A stretch of 35,532 bases of DNA from positions 1 to 35,532 of the forward strand of contig JAYMTA010000190.1 of the NCBI GenBank assembly GCA_036897625.1, written 5' to 3'. This stretch comes from Pelargonium cotyledonis. Lineage: Eukaryota; Streptophyta; Magnoliopsida; Geraniales; Geraniaceae. A program made the translations under genes and the position numbers. Shown here in pieces: positions 21,654 to 35,532 of this stretch (within the stretch, counting starts at the first letter, position 1; every line of letters begins with the position of its first letter). The notes under the pieces were generated by a model that saw only the letters and a list, made by a program, of their open reading frames with translations, made no database searches and was not told the DNA's origin.

Positions 21654-24600
21654 TTACTCTGCTGGAGCAGAACCTGATGCATCACGACCACCCCACTGCC
21701 ATATAACTCTGTAACAGGTTGCTAATTCTGCGTCTGTCGGAATATAATCATCCTGAAGCCTTTTAAAGACTGCAATCTGAGATGCAAACCCAGGTTCCAC
21801 GTCACTAGATCCCCCAACCCCACTGTATTCGACGCTGTAATTGTGCTTTGCAGCTAAATCAGATGCCCATTTTTCGAACTGGGCTCTTGTCCACTCGAAC
21901 TTGTGGTCATGGTTTCGAAATTTACAAGCTTTTGACTGGGTTTTCTCGTCTGGGTCTTCTTCTTGGGAGGATACACTGGATTTTTGGAGTATCACATTGT
22001 ACTCGTAGTTTGGGGTGGAAACTATCAGAATCCTTGGACAGAAATACGTCAGCACCACATCACCAAACAGGCTTGCCTGATCTTCCTCCATGTGCTCAAT
22101 TACCTATCATTTTCAAGAAATGTTGGATAAGAATTTGAGATTTGTGACCGAAAGATAACCAAAACAAGAAAGCTAACAGTGCGTGCGACCACGAAGTTAG
22201 AAATTTGCTACTGTTGCTGGTCAAATTATTGTTTCATTTTTCTTCCGATCAAATGACTGATGCATGGTAAGCAAAATATCTGGAAATTTTTTCATTTCAA
22301 ATATTTTTATGCTTTTACGGGTTTCTTATTTTTTTATTTTTTATTTTTAGAAAAATTGAATAATTCCAGTTAAAAACCATCTTTCAAAGTACACTTGACC
22401 TCAAAGTTGAAAAGGTGAACAAAATACCTCTAAACAAGTGCCAATATCAAAACCACACAGTCGAGGATCAAAATCTGTAATGGAGCCGTCATACAGAATT
22501 AAGGATTTGATGCCGTCTGAATTAATGCTCAGTTTTGAATGAAGTACCTGAAGTAACAAAAAGCAAGATCATGCTTAGAGGCAAGCAATCAGGTCAAATA
22601 TAAAACAACAACAGTAGATAGTCAAAATAATATTTCATATAAAATGTCTAGACCTTTGCCGCACGGGCAAGACTCTTCTGTGAGATATCAACACCAGCAA
22701 TTTCTTCGAGAGAAGTGGGATAATTTAACAAGGAATTCAACAAACTCCCGGAGCCACACCCAAAGTCAACCTGCAATAAAAAGAAATATGATACTTGATC
22801 TCTCTCTAGTGAAGACAGGAAACCTTAAGAGGATAATGTTTGTTGTTTACCAAACTAGTAGCACAAGATTCTTTGATGTGTTGCACTGCATATTCCACCC
22901 GTTGCTTAGAGAGTGGAGGACTGAAAAGAGCTTGCTCCATTCTATCCTCCAGTGGTTCTGTTACTTGCAACAATGTTATAGAATACTCCAGGCAGCAGGC
23001 TTCTGCAAGAGCACATGAAGGTCTTAAAATCAATTGCCTAAACTGAGAAAACTACAAAAAGACAGATCAATGTATTACACAACAATGCAAAAATAAGTTT
23101 TGCATCTTGTTGTTCCTAATTGTATACTAAAGGACTGTTAAAGTCGAACATCCCAAGAAATATGAAGTAGAGTGCAATAATATATAAAATTCGGGATTAT
23201 TTGTTTTTATTTTGTTTTTCATCTTGTTGCTTTTGTCAAATTTTCTTAGATGATGTTGCCACAGACAGACTCAATGAATATAGAAAACTACAAGAAGCAA
23301 AATTGATAAGCTTACAATGTTGTAGGGAATTAGCTTCAGTTGTGATTATTCTGAGAATATAGTCATGGAATAGACTTACTAATTGAACAGTACATATAAC
23401 AAAAAAAATAAAAAAATAAATAAAAATAAAATCAAACAGTGCATTCTAAGAACTCACTCAAGATGATTCAAATATGCAACGAACAAGACATGCCGACAAT
23501 AGAAATTTCCAAAAAAAAAAAATTGAAAGTAGATAAAATCAGAGATAATCATATAATTTTGCAAGATATTTTCTGATACATAATTATTTTCCAGAAAACA
23601 AACATCTTTCTTTACCAACTCAAGTCAAGAAGCACTCAGACAATTCTTTGCCTTAATAATCATTCCATGGAAATCACTGTTGTAACATTTACACAAACAG
23701 AGAAAGCAACTTACTTGAAGATAACAATGATAGAGCCCTTGCTGAATCTTCTGCAGCAGCTAAGATTAGTTCTTCAGGGAGCAAATCTGTCCTGAAGAAT
23801 GCAGACTGACCAACAGACATCTGCGTAACAACAGCCTCAATACTAGGAATAACAGCACCAGTCCCTATCTCAAACTCAAACTCTTCACAACTTTCAAGAA
23901 GTTCTCTCATGTGTTCACTTTCTATCAACAAAGATACAGAATAGCATATACAAGACAAGGACCCATTAGATGGGAAAACATCAGAATCTGGACCTTCGAC
24001 TTTTAGAGAACAAATTCCATGATCTGATACCGAATCTAGCATCATACTACTTGATTTTTGTGATCTGTCTCTTTGACTCTGAACATGGGAAACCCTATGA
24101 ATAGATTGACATAGTGAAAACTCCTTAAAGAAGTTTTCGGGATAAAATTGAATGTCAAGGCTATCCGCGGAAGATCTCAGCTTCTCGACAGGCATATCCA
24201 ATTCCTTAATATATGTGTCTAACCATGACAGAAGTTTCAAAGAAGCTCTCTGAATGGAATCATTATGCTTCTTACATGAATCTTTTGGCGAACACTCTAC
24301 AATCAAATCCTGACACCTAGAAAATATTTTTATGTCACATCTAAAGGTGCTTCCTGATTCCAAAGATTCCCTTTCACCAGCATTAACACCACCATTATTT
24401 GCATGTTGCGTCGCTTCTCCATCCACATTCCCAACCTTTAACTTCTTACGTGATTCTGACGACTCCGACAATACTTTTGGAGGAATGCTTAAAGAGGTGA
24501 AAACGGGTTCAGAAAGCCGGTGCTGACGACAGAATGTACACAGGATTTCCCTCGGGGAGAGACCTCTCCAGTTTGTCCTCGTGATAAAAACAAAAGGCAA

Positions 24601-27600
24601 CTCTGCTGCAAGTATTGTATCTCTAGACAACTTATAAACTCCACTTGGTATCTTATTTATAAGCAACCTGTGGAAGCAAATTATGTAAATACATTATAAT
24701 AAAGTTGCAGAACTTTACAGTAACAGTCATGTGGAAGTACCCATGATCAAGAGCTATGAAGGAATAGAACATAACAGTGGCATAATAGTTGCATATGGAA
24801 ACCTTAATTGCCATCATCTCCTTTTGCTAAAAAAGGGCCAGAATACAAGAAAGCTACATCAGACTCCAAGCACCTCCGAAGATCACTTACAGTTTTTTTC
24901 ATAATGTTCACTTTATGGCATTAGTGGAAACTAATGACCGACAAAATGGTAATGACATTTCATTAGAATACCAATAAATAGTCTTCAATAAATCCAGGAA
25001 GTTAGAAAGAAATGGATCTTCACAAATTTGGTGCAAAACAAACCACCACTTTCTTGACTTAAAGTTACAGGATTGATCTACAAACTAATGTACCAAACTA
25101 TCCACCAACAAAAGAATCGACAAACTGGAATCAAGCAATGTTCTACACAGCAAGAATACCAAATTTGTGGTTTAAAAGCTAAGTCAAAATGTGTTTGTTG
25201 AGAGGTCGTAAAGGGTGTAATATGCAATTTGATATTGCACAAACCTGAAATATGATCGTAGGGATACATCCTCGTAGAAAAGGTCATTTGATTTCCATCT
25301 GTATCCAACAGAGGCCAAAATTGCATCACCATGGACATCTTGACCGGACAAGTAAGTAGCCCTTGCATTGAAAGATGGTCTGAAATGGAAAGCTTCATTT
25401 GCAGCTGGAAGATCTGATGACAGATCCAACTGAATAGACTCCGGAGCAGCAAAGTACAATCTCATTTCAGAGGAAGCTTTACCAATAGTTCTGCTAATAG
25501 GACAACTATGAATTAGTACCACAATAATACACAAAGGCATTCATATCCATAAGGATAAAACTTCAAAGAGTACGGGAAGCTTTACCGTAGTATCACTTTG
25601 ACCTACCTCGTGACAAGAACCTTAGAAGCATCCGCTAATCCAAGTATCTTAGCAATATCATCCAAGTAATATCCAGTTGAGGAAATACTAATAGCCACCG
25701 ATTCAACAGCACTCTCCAATGAACAGGGAACATGTACAGCATCCAGACAAATACTTCCAGGGGAGATGGATTGTTCCATAACTGATGACTTTATGATCTC
25801 CGGAGGATACTGATTTCGCCTCCGAATCCACAGCTGCCCCTCCAAAGCGGTAAGAGACTCTGATATTGCAGCAGCCCTCATGATATATGATATAACCAAA
25901 TAAGGATTAGTCTCCACCTTAGGATTGATAAACTTGCATAGATTACCAAGTTTTGTATCACACACAGCAATGATGGAAGCAGGAACTGAACCAAAAAGAT
26001 CACCCTCCCTCTGTAAAGCTGCTCTAAAGTGGCCACTTAATGGATGGGGTGAGGACAGGAACTTCACCAACAGTACAGCAAAATAGTGTTAGATTGAGCT
26101 AAAAGTTACAAACAAATAGCACCGAGCATACTGGCAGACTCAACAGAACAGTAATAAAAATTAAAATAATGTTGGTATGCTGACTAAATGACCATAAAGG
26201 TGACCCCATTTGTTCTCAGCTGCTCTGACGTGCCATATAAGCTAAAGAAAAGTGCATTTATCACGCACATAAATAAAGGGTTGGCTAAGTGCACGGGACT
26301 TCCCACCATTGTGTGTGAGGAAGGTCATTTATATATGCAGCCTTACCCCTGCCTTTGCAAGGAGGCTACTTCCCCAACTTGAAAATTGACCTTAAGGTCA
26401 CAAGGCAACAACCTTACTATTGTACCGCAACAAAGATCAATTACTCAAGTAGTGGAATGAAAATTATTGACAGTTCGCATAAACTACCAACCTCATTTGA
26501 AAATAAATAGCTAACACGAGAAATTAAGTCATCCCATGCTTCCTGGACAGTAGGGTTACTTGTTGGAGGACGTATGCCTAGCTGCAACATAAGGAATGAA
26601 CATACAAATATAAATATAAATAATTTTGACAATACATATTTATGAAATAATGAGAAGAAAAACATTACAAGGTTTTCCCTCAACAATTCAAGCTCACATA
26701 AATGAGAAGAAGAAAAAATATTGGCCTCCAATATATAGAAATCAATAGCACCTTTAGGAGCAAAGTAAGATGTTCTAATACAATCAAAATAAAAAGATAT
26801 TACATACTGCCCCAGTAAGAGAGTAGAGACATGAGTTGCGGTATAACACGTTACAAGAGGAATATCTTGAAGCCAAATACAAATCAATTTTATAAATGCC
26901 CATTTGTTTTCGTTACAAACAAAACAGTAATTCTAATCCTTCACAATATATATTAGTCCACATGAGTCAAGGCACTCATACCCTTCAGCATCATTTTCAA
27001 ATTTATCAACTCATCATACCAAAAGATTTTTTTTTTAAGGTCCAAGAACTCTGAGCTATGAAATAGATGATCATTATACACACAATATTACTTCAATTGC
27101 ACTCAGTAATTCCAAAAACATTATTTACTTGTCATAAATGGCAGATGTTCAAGCGTTGAGCCATATGTGCATCCACAAGAAGTATTACATAAACACTGTT
27201 TGCACTAATTCTAACATGGCATTTGGAGCAGATGGTTTGTCAACTGCACTCCGTAACATTGCATCAAAATGCTTGCAAATCCAAAAGCGCCAAAGACACT
27301 CGTCTCTAGTCTTTACTGCTGGGTTTCAACTTTTGGAATAAACACATGATGCGCCATTAAAGGTAATATGTTGTCTATCAAAGAACTACGATTGGCTTGG
27401 TTGAAGATAGTTTGTGTTATTGAACAAACATATATACTATTAATTATCACAAGGGCAAACATATTTATGAGTATTAGTGTGTCATCTTAAATGTTTGTAT
27501 AATCACACTACAACAGGACAAATCCGAGATATCATACAAGTAATTACTATTTAATATGAACAGAAAAATATGATATCAAATCCAAGAAATTGTATAAAGA

Positions 27601-28059
27601 AGTAACTTCTTAAGTGACATAGATACTACATAACGCATGAAATTCTAACACAACTTTTACAATTTTTGGCTTTGCTATGAACATGACTATTCCGATGTGG
27701 AAGCGAAAAGATGCTGGTACTTGGAACAAGACAATCAAGCAAAATATATAATGGTGATAATAGAAGGAAATGAAGATGAAGCAAACCTTCTCAATAGCCA
27801 TCTCTGCAGCAGACTGCTCGGCGTCCTTCTTCTTCTTAAAAGTTTCAGACACCACAGAAATATCTGGAAGCTGCAACGTGCAACGAAAAAGGCAGTGGCC
27901 TTTTTGTGGGAGGGCCAATCCTGGACACCCATTTTGAGTTGGCTCTTGTACTTCTTCTACCTTATAGCAAGCCTTGTCACCAAATTTCTGGTATATGATA
28001 GCCTTGGGTGTAGGAGTTGTCTTCTTCGCAGCAATAGCTGTGGATCCTCTTGATTCCAT
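21654..28059 (-). CDS. HEN1: HEN1 small-RNA 2'-O-methyltransferase, 9 coding exons
   Basis: Exons in transcript order: 28059-27787, 26581-26492, 26061-25607, 25490-25245, 24667-23715, 23002-22851, 22770-22654, 22547-22428, 22103-21654. The frame is open for 951 aa (Arabidopsis HEN1 is 942). It begins with a dsRNA-binding domain (about 14-92; TPTPKAIIYQKFG, KKKDAEQSAAEMAIEK), has a La-like/central region and second dsRNA-binding region, and ends with the methyltransferase. The SAM site is VDFGCGSGS (724-732). The Mg2+-binding residues are present as E802, E805 and H806 (CLEVIEHMEED) and H869 (FRNHDHKFEW). HEN1 methylates the 3' terminal 2'-OH of miRNA and siRNA duplexes, protecting them from uridylation and decay. 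The start is the first ATG after an inferred leader-intron acceptor. The donor after exon 7 (GTCTAG) is weak. Confidence 0.95.
26271..26435 (-). mobile_element. Au-type SINE in a HEN1 intron
   Basis: Read on the minus strand, this segment carries hallmarks of the plant Au SINE family: GTTGTTGCCTTGTGACC, then GTAGCCTCCTTGCAAAG, then GGGTAAGGCTGC, a GTGCAC-containing 3' part and a T-rich end (CCCTTTATTT). The A- and B-box positions are degenerate. It lies in the intron between HEN1 exons 2 and 3, in the same orientation as HEN1. No flanking target duplication is clear, so it is an old copy. Confidence 0.8.
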
Positions 28060-28115
28060 TGGTATTGACCAGAATGTATACAAGTGCAGCAAATTAAAGA
28101 ACTGCTAATTTGTCT

Positions 28116-28860
28116 CCTGTATAAAATAAGAAGCCAAAACTGAAAACACGATTATAATTAACTCCAACCAGCACGGAGTCTTAGTTATACGCTATATGCC
28201 TATGACTTATGCATCAAACTGAAGCTAATCATTTGGAAGATAGTAGCGTGTAACTCTAATAACCTAAATTTCCCTGGAGGGAGATGTATATTAGATTATC
28301 AGTGACCACGGGACATGAAGATTTGCTCAGACACCACAAGACCTAAAATTAGCCCAGAAAAATTAAACCAAGTAACCAAAACATTGCATGTGTTATTATG
28401 TACTTTACAGTTTAGACACCTGTTATTAGGTCTTCTAGTGTGATAATGGAAAAGGGAAATAAAGCAACTTACCAACTCTATAAGACCCTGCTCCTAATTT
28501 TCTCAAACAAGTAGACAAAACATAAATCTAACAAGCTACACAAACTTGGAATTAGTTTACCATTGCTTCCCATAACAAGCACATCAGAAGAAAGAGCAAA
28601 TTCAACGGAAAATAACTCAATTTCCTGAGTGAAAAAAGAGCAGACCCAGAAGACAAAAATGCAACTTTTTTTCATCTCCAAAACCCAGTTAAACACAATG
28701 CCGCTAGCATGCACGACGATCGTAGCAAACAAATTACTTGGGAAAAAAAGTTGAAGCAAAAGAGGCAAAGAATTGAAGCAACGTAGGGCGGAGTTAGAAG
28801 CAAATAAGCCCCGAATGGCTGAAAAAAGAGCAGACCCAGAAGAGAGATGATGATCAAACC
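28116..28860 (-). other. Probable intron in the HEN1 5' leader
   Basis: There is no in-frame ATG upstream of the HEN1 start before a candidate acceptor (TTTTATACAG before 28116). A candidate donor (GGGAAAG/GTTTGATC) lies just below 28860. Together they would give a non-coding first exon upstream of 28860 and an intron of about 743 bp. The stretch contains no supported gene. It does hold a 24-bp direct repeat (28630-28653 and 28820-28843). Confidence 0.45.
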
Positions 28861-30015
28861 TTTCCCGCTGAAAGCATTGGGCATGTAGCTTCAGAATAAG
28901 ATTGCCTGAGTTCTGATGGGTCTTTCGAGTTCCACACTGAGTATTGGCTTCTGTATTTGTTGATGGATTTTGGGTATTCAGTGTAGGGTCTTTTGCAGTT
29001 GTAATTGAAGAAAGGGAACAAAATAAACTTGAAGGAGGTTTCAGTTTTGGGTTGTTTCAGTGCAGTGTAGTGCAGTGGTTGGGTTTTTTATATTGCAAGG
29101 AGAGAGAAGATGCAGGAAACACTGTGTCTGCTGCGTGCGTGTTCCGTATAAGCGAAAGGAATTGTGTTCTTCTTCACAATCTCAGGGGATAAAATGAAAT
29201 TTAAAACCGACAAGATGGTCGAACCGGTCAAATCGTGATGGTTGAACTGGTCGGACCTGTTTTCTGAAATAAAAACAATCATAGTGCTGCGTCTTATGTT
29301 ATTTATTGGGCTGACAACAAGGCTCCAAGTGTTTCGACCTTCATACGGGCTGAACCGGTTCATAGAGTTTCTTACTACACATGTTTATTTAGTTAGTCAT
29401 TACTCATAGCACCTTTAGAAACAAAAACAAAAATTAGAACACATGTTTATCAATGAAAGTATTTGTTGCATTATTTGAAGGAAAAAAAAAATACTTAGTT
29501 TTGTTTTTCATACACTCTTTGAACTTCATTTACCCTAGTATAGTGTTCGAATTTGGAAACAAATTGATCCATGTCATTACCACCGTTAATTTTTTCAACT
29601 GCTCAACTTTCTACACATCCAACACTTATCTTGAAAACCTCAGTTTTGCTTTATAGGAGTTTGATGTATTCAATTTTCATTTAGTTTCGTCATGTTATAT
29701 CTCTCATTGCACTTGAACTATTTAATGGTCGTTTTCATTCTGTTCTCACAAGTCGTGAGTTTCTTATACTTGTTCTTATAATTTATTTTACGAGAATAAA
29801 AATATCTATTACTAATAATAAAAAATCAAATAATTGATGACGCTTGAGACGTATAACAATCAACTTCTACCAAAAAGTAATGTTTAATTCGATTTGAAAT
29901 ATTCAACTCTACTCTCATATACTAGCATAAGAGTAAAGCCAGTCACATAAATGCAAGTGTTTCCTGTTGAGTTATCTTAGTTAAATTTTAAGAAAAATCT
30001 CCGCTGAACAAGAAA
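28861..30015. other. HEN1 upstream region
   Basis: Gene-free stretch between the presumed HEN1 first exon and the tRNA gene. It contains the HEN1 promoter and AT-rich DNA. Around 29215-29365 it has several GAACCGGT/GGTCGAAC-like words, but no element ends could be drawn. Nothing else is supported. Confidence 0.35.
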
Positions 30016-30097
30016 GTCGCTTTGGCCGAGTGGTTAAGGCGTGTGCCTGCTAAGTACATGGGGTTTCCCCGCGAGAGTTCGAATCTCTCAGGCGACG
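30016..30097 (+). tRNA. tRNA-Ser(GCT)
   Basis: The 82-nt sequence folds as a class II tRNA. The acceptor stem GTCGCTT pairs with AGGCGAC (one G-T pair). The anticodon stem is TGTGC/GTACA, with loop CTGCTAA and anticodon GCT at 30049-30051, reading AGC/AGU. It has a long variable arm (GGGG-TTT-CCCC) as serine tRNAs do, and a T arm GAGAG-TTCGAAT-CTCTC. The A box TGGCCGAGTGG (30023-30033) and B box around GTTCGAATC are present. CAA sits just upstream, typical of plant tRNA transcription starts. There is no intron. It looks functional. Confidence 0.96.
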
Positions 30098-30118
30098 ATC
30101 CTTATTTATTTACCAGAG

Positions 30119-30124
30119 TTTTTT
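30119..30124 (+). terminator. Pol III terminator after tRNA-Ser
   Basis: A run of six T begins 22 bases after the tRNA 3' end. It is the first T-run of four or more downstream, so it is the likely RNA polymerase III stop site. Confidence 0.7.
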
Positions 30125-30349
30125 CACACTAAGAAATGCTATCTTTTGCATTGATTTCTCCTCCATTTTTGCTCAGTGAACATCAAATGCTTGGTTGAAA
30201 TGTCAAGTGCTGTGAAAGAAGTAGCACCAGGAAATAAATATGCAATTCAAAAAGCTGCATCTTAAAGATGATTGATTGCAAGCTTAAACTATTGAGTTTG
30301 TTTACATAAAATGCTTTCATGCGACAGCTGAAGCCTTTCTTGAGCATGA

Positions 30350-31925
30350 TTAGTTAAACAGCACGACAATGCAGGAGATGTCGTCGCAGCTCTTCCTCGA
30401 TACAGCTTCATCTACCAACTCCTCGCACGCTTCTTAATCGTCTCAAACGCCTCCTCATTCGACATTACCTGCATGAACAGGTAAAAGAAGTAACAACCGA
30501 GACTTGAACCTGAGAGATTAGAGAAAATGCTAGGTAGCATTATGCAAACAAACCAAACAATCTCAACTTCCAGAGGCCATCACTTGCGAGGATAGCAAAT
30601 TCTGTATCTGCATCTATATTCTCAATCCTCACATCTGGTTTTGCTGTTATATGATCCTTCACTTTCCTATCTCCAAATGCCCTCGTCATTGCCAGCTGAC
30701 CATCCACTCTATAAACATTACCTACATTTCGAGAAATTCTGTGAACAATTACAATTTAGAACTCAAAAATGATGTGCAATAAGGCCATGTTCATAAATGT
30801 GTTACCTGGTTTTTTTGGTAACAAACCCGCCTTTGCTTTCGACCAGGTCCTTTTCTTTCTGAGGTTCATGATCTACTGTTATCTGTTTCGCTCCACCTCG
30901 GGAATCGCCTACATTTGCTACAATTAGCTTCTTCCCATTGATTACTATTGCAGTAACTGCAGTTGAACCTCCTCTAGAACCAACCACTCTCTCCAAAATA
31001 TCATTATTTGTTTTCTTGTATGCTCTCTTGATTGCTTGCTTGCTTTGGCTTTGTCCAGAAATCAGGCTCATTCAGTATGTTATCTAAGAGATGAGACTGC
31101 AAGTATTTTGCAACATCTTTGCCCGAGTGACCATCAAAGATTGCATATAGTCCCAACTCATAACCATTCACTTTCCTCTTTTCTGCCACAAGACAATCTT
31201 CCATTCCATGACCCATTTTCCCTTTAATCAAATGATATGCATGGGTAATGTTCCCATGACTCGAAGGCTTCTTTTCCTTCCCGTCTTCTCCATCATCTTT
31301 CTTCTACAACAAGAGAAAATTCTAGGATCATCAACTCTTTTCAAATGATTCTATACAGGTGTTGTTATCTCAGATCTTGAAATAAGTGACTATTTAGGAA
31401 AAATTGACAAAAATCTGTCAATCTCTGGGTACCATAGTAAAAAGCATGGGTCATGAAATAAACATGAGATGAAACACATATATTTAATTAGCAGAACAAG
31501 CTATTATATACCTTCAATTTCAAACAGGGTGAAACTTCATCCTCTGTTGCACTCTGTTTTCTACTCTGCAATGATATCAGTAACTCACATTTAGTTACAA
31601 AAGGGCCTAATGTGTTAAGTATATACTAATTAAAGAGACTCATGGAAGCCATAGATAGTTGTACAGATCATAACCTTGGTTTTGGGCAAGTGCACATCAC
31701 CATCTAGTTTTGATCTCTTTTTCTGATGGAATCAAAGGAAAACATTGTCACTATCTAGTAATTAAGATGGATGTTACTAATAATACTTACTTTCACCTCA
31801 TTAAATGTATGTTGATTATATCTTGTAGCCTGCAACCAGAAATTAAACACTTCTGTATCAGAAACAGAGAGTATACACATACACAACATTCTTATTTGAC
31901 CAAGAATTAGTAGGTGTACCTTCAT
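30350..31925 (-). pseudogene. Protein phosphatase 2C (PP2C), decayed copy
   Basis: Homologous exons in transcript order: 31925-31920 (ATG AAG), 31829-31791, 31722-31675, 31565-31512, 31303-30806, 30721-about 30552, 30468-30350. They resemble the Arabidopsis At1g34750-type PP2C: KGKMGHGMEDCLVAEK, AIFDGHSGKDVAKYL, GGSTAVTAIVINGKKL, DHEPQKEKD, YRVDGQLAMTRAFGD, ILASDGLWK, and a tail like CDDISCIVVLF. Several lesions are visible: a 4-nt AGCA duplication near 31035 shifts the frame; codons are missing after GDSR; a 7-A run near 30812 shifts the frame; the donor after GLWK reads TT instead of GT; and a deletion shifts the frame in the last exon. The upstream small exons, encoding a Lys-rich N-terminus, still have good splice sites. 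It is a probable pseudogene that decayed recently. Intact, it would be a Mn2+/Mg2+-dependent Ser/Thr phosphatase. Confidence 0.85.
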
Positions 31926-33103
31926 TTCTGGTTTAGAAGTAGGAAAATAACTTTGATATGATTTGAGTGTTGATGCAATATGCAAGAGAGTGAGTATATA
32001 TTGTTTGGAGTGTATGTATAGATATTTGGATAGTAAATTTGTAATGAAAAAGGTGGAGGATTGTTGACATGTGGAGGCAGTGTTTGGTGAAGGAGTGTCT
32101 CTGCTGGCACCGCTTGACATGGCTTAAACAAGTGTTGATTTGGTCTGCATTGCATGTGTCTACAACTTGGATTGGAGGTTGTTCACTACATTTGTTGCTG
32201 TCAACTTGTAAAGCATTCACTAGAATGTCATGATTATAAAACTTAGAGCTGGATTGGCAATGGGAAGAGGATTCTGGCACATATATAATTCTTCTTTCTT
32301 TCTCTAAAAGTGATATAAGTTCCACTTCATCCCCGTTCTATTCAAGGGATGTGCGATTAAAATTAGCCTACGTCAATTTATATGTAACATACATGTATGT
32401 AGGTACATGAACTAATCATTTTCGTACGAGAATATTAACGATGCATCATCAGTACATCTGTATAATGATCAACTACATTTCAAGAATAATTGACGAGATA
32501 ATTAATAATAATGTATATTTGTGGTATAAAGTGCGACAAAAGACAAGTATGGTCTATATACTATCATGAATGAGCCATCCTTGAATTTTAAAATAAACCT
32601 GTTTAATCTCTGTACTATTCATTTGTGAATCAAGCAAGTTCTCACCATAGCTTCCATTAAAATGCCCGTTAGATTGTCACGTAAGCATGTATCAATGAAT
32701 TTGTTTTACCACTAATAGATAGTTGAAAACCTATTTATACAAAGATTGATCTATTTATACATTTAGCAATATGAATGTCTCATTATTAAGCAACAAACTA
32801 AAAGACATGACTATAAATCTCAAGTTCTTAATAACCCTTTTTTTCAATGGTTACTTGGTAACACCATTATTGACGGATTCTGCATTCAATTGCTTGCATC
32901 GCACGCCTGATTTTACTATCTATATGTGTGCGTCTCTCTCTCTCTCTCTATATATAAGAAACCAAAAGCAGTCACAAGAATTCACCTGTTGGACCAAGCA
33001 CTCACAATTCAGACACCCAACTTATCAGAAGAAAAAATGAAACTAAGTCCATGAATATGAATATGAATATGAATATGATCATAACCAAGTGCATAATATA
33101 ATT
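31926..33103. other. Spacer between the PP2C remnant and tubulin
   Basis: This 1.2-kb stretch holds the former PP2C promoter and the tubulin 3' flank. Positions 32540-32690 have phrases like those in the 178-880 transposon (TTTAATCTCTGTACTATTCA and TGTCACGTAAGC), suggesting a fragment of a related repeat. A CT/TA microsatellite sits near 32933-32955 and (ATGAAT)4 at 33051-33074. No gene is supported. Confidence 0.45.
33051..33074. repeat. (ATGAAT)4 microsatellite
   Basis: Four perfect copies of ATGAAT lie about 30 bp past the tubulin stop codon, inside its probable 3' UTR. Confidence 0.9.

Positions 33104-35532
<2,429 letters not shown>

Noticed and set aside
27138-27341. Small open frame in HEN1 intron 1, with a minus-strand reading faintly like the C-terminal region of a LINE
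   Set aside because: The resemblance rests on scattered Trp and Pro positions only. No other LINE part, tail or target duplication could be found, so no element is called.
28478-28884. Two minus-strand hydrophobic open frames upstream of HEN1
   Set aside because: They fall in the probable leader intron, show no family resemblance, and have no splice or start context.
29200-29365. Cluster of ACCGGT-type words upstream of HEN1 that might mark a transposon terminus
   Set aside because: No paired end, target duplication or consistent spacing could be identified.

Overview
This window is nuclear DNA from a eudicot plant. Every protein gene is split by GT-AG introns, introns and spacers are AT-rich, and the predicted proteins match Arabidopsis families almost residue for residue. 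The GHR1-like protein looks closest to what I remember of Rosaceae sequences, but that placement is tentative.

Layout from left to right. 178-880: non-autonomous DNA transposon with 63-bp terminal inverted repeats (TIRs) and a GC-rich core. 1355-8341 (+): OLA1, an Obg-like/YchF ATPase, 12 exons, 394 aa. 8718-9452: retroposon-like insertion without coding capacity. 9479-10039: second inverted-repeat element with a tRNA-derived SINE inside it. 11556-15674 (+): GHR1-type LRR receptor-like pseudokinase, 3 exons, 1055 aa. 16488-21138 (+): mitochondrial 3-hydroxyisobutyrate dehydrogenase (HDH1 type), 10 exons, 351 aa. 21654-28059 (-): HEN1 small-RNA 2'-O-methyltransferase, 9 coding exons, 951 aa, with an Au-type SINE in one intron. 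30016-30097 (+): tRNA-Ser(GCT). 30350-31925 (-): PP2C phosphatase gene with several disabling changes, probably a pseudogene. 33104-35532 (-): beta-tubulin, TUB9-like, cut by the right edge.

The order tubulin-beta, HEN1, HDH1, GHR1 matches the Arabidopsis chromosome 4 block that I recall as At4g20890 (TUB9), At4g20910 (HEN1), At4g20930 (HDH1) and At4g20940 (GHR1). This is therefore an ancient conserved block. In this lineage the interval between tubulin and HEN1 holds a PP2C remnant and a tRNA gene, where Arabidopsis has TDM1/MS5. The HEN1-like double-stranded-RNA-binding neighbour At4g20920 is absent, and OLA1 sits next to GHR1.

The genes do not form one pathway. They cover nucleotide-dependent stress and translation signalling (OLA1), ABA/H2O2 guard-cell signalling (GHR1), valine breakdown in mitochondria (HDH1), miRNA/siRNA stabilisation (HEN1) and microtubules (tubulin). 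I found no new multi-gene system. The most unusual material is in the non-coding insertions, the decaying PP2C gene, and three odd residues at the end of tubulin exon 1.
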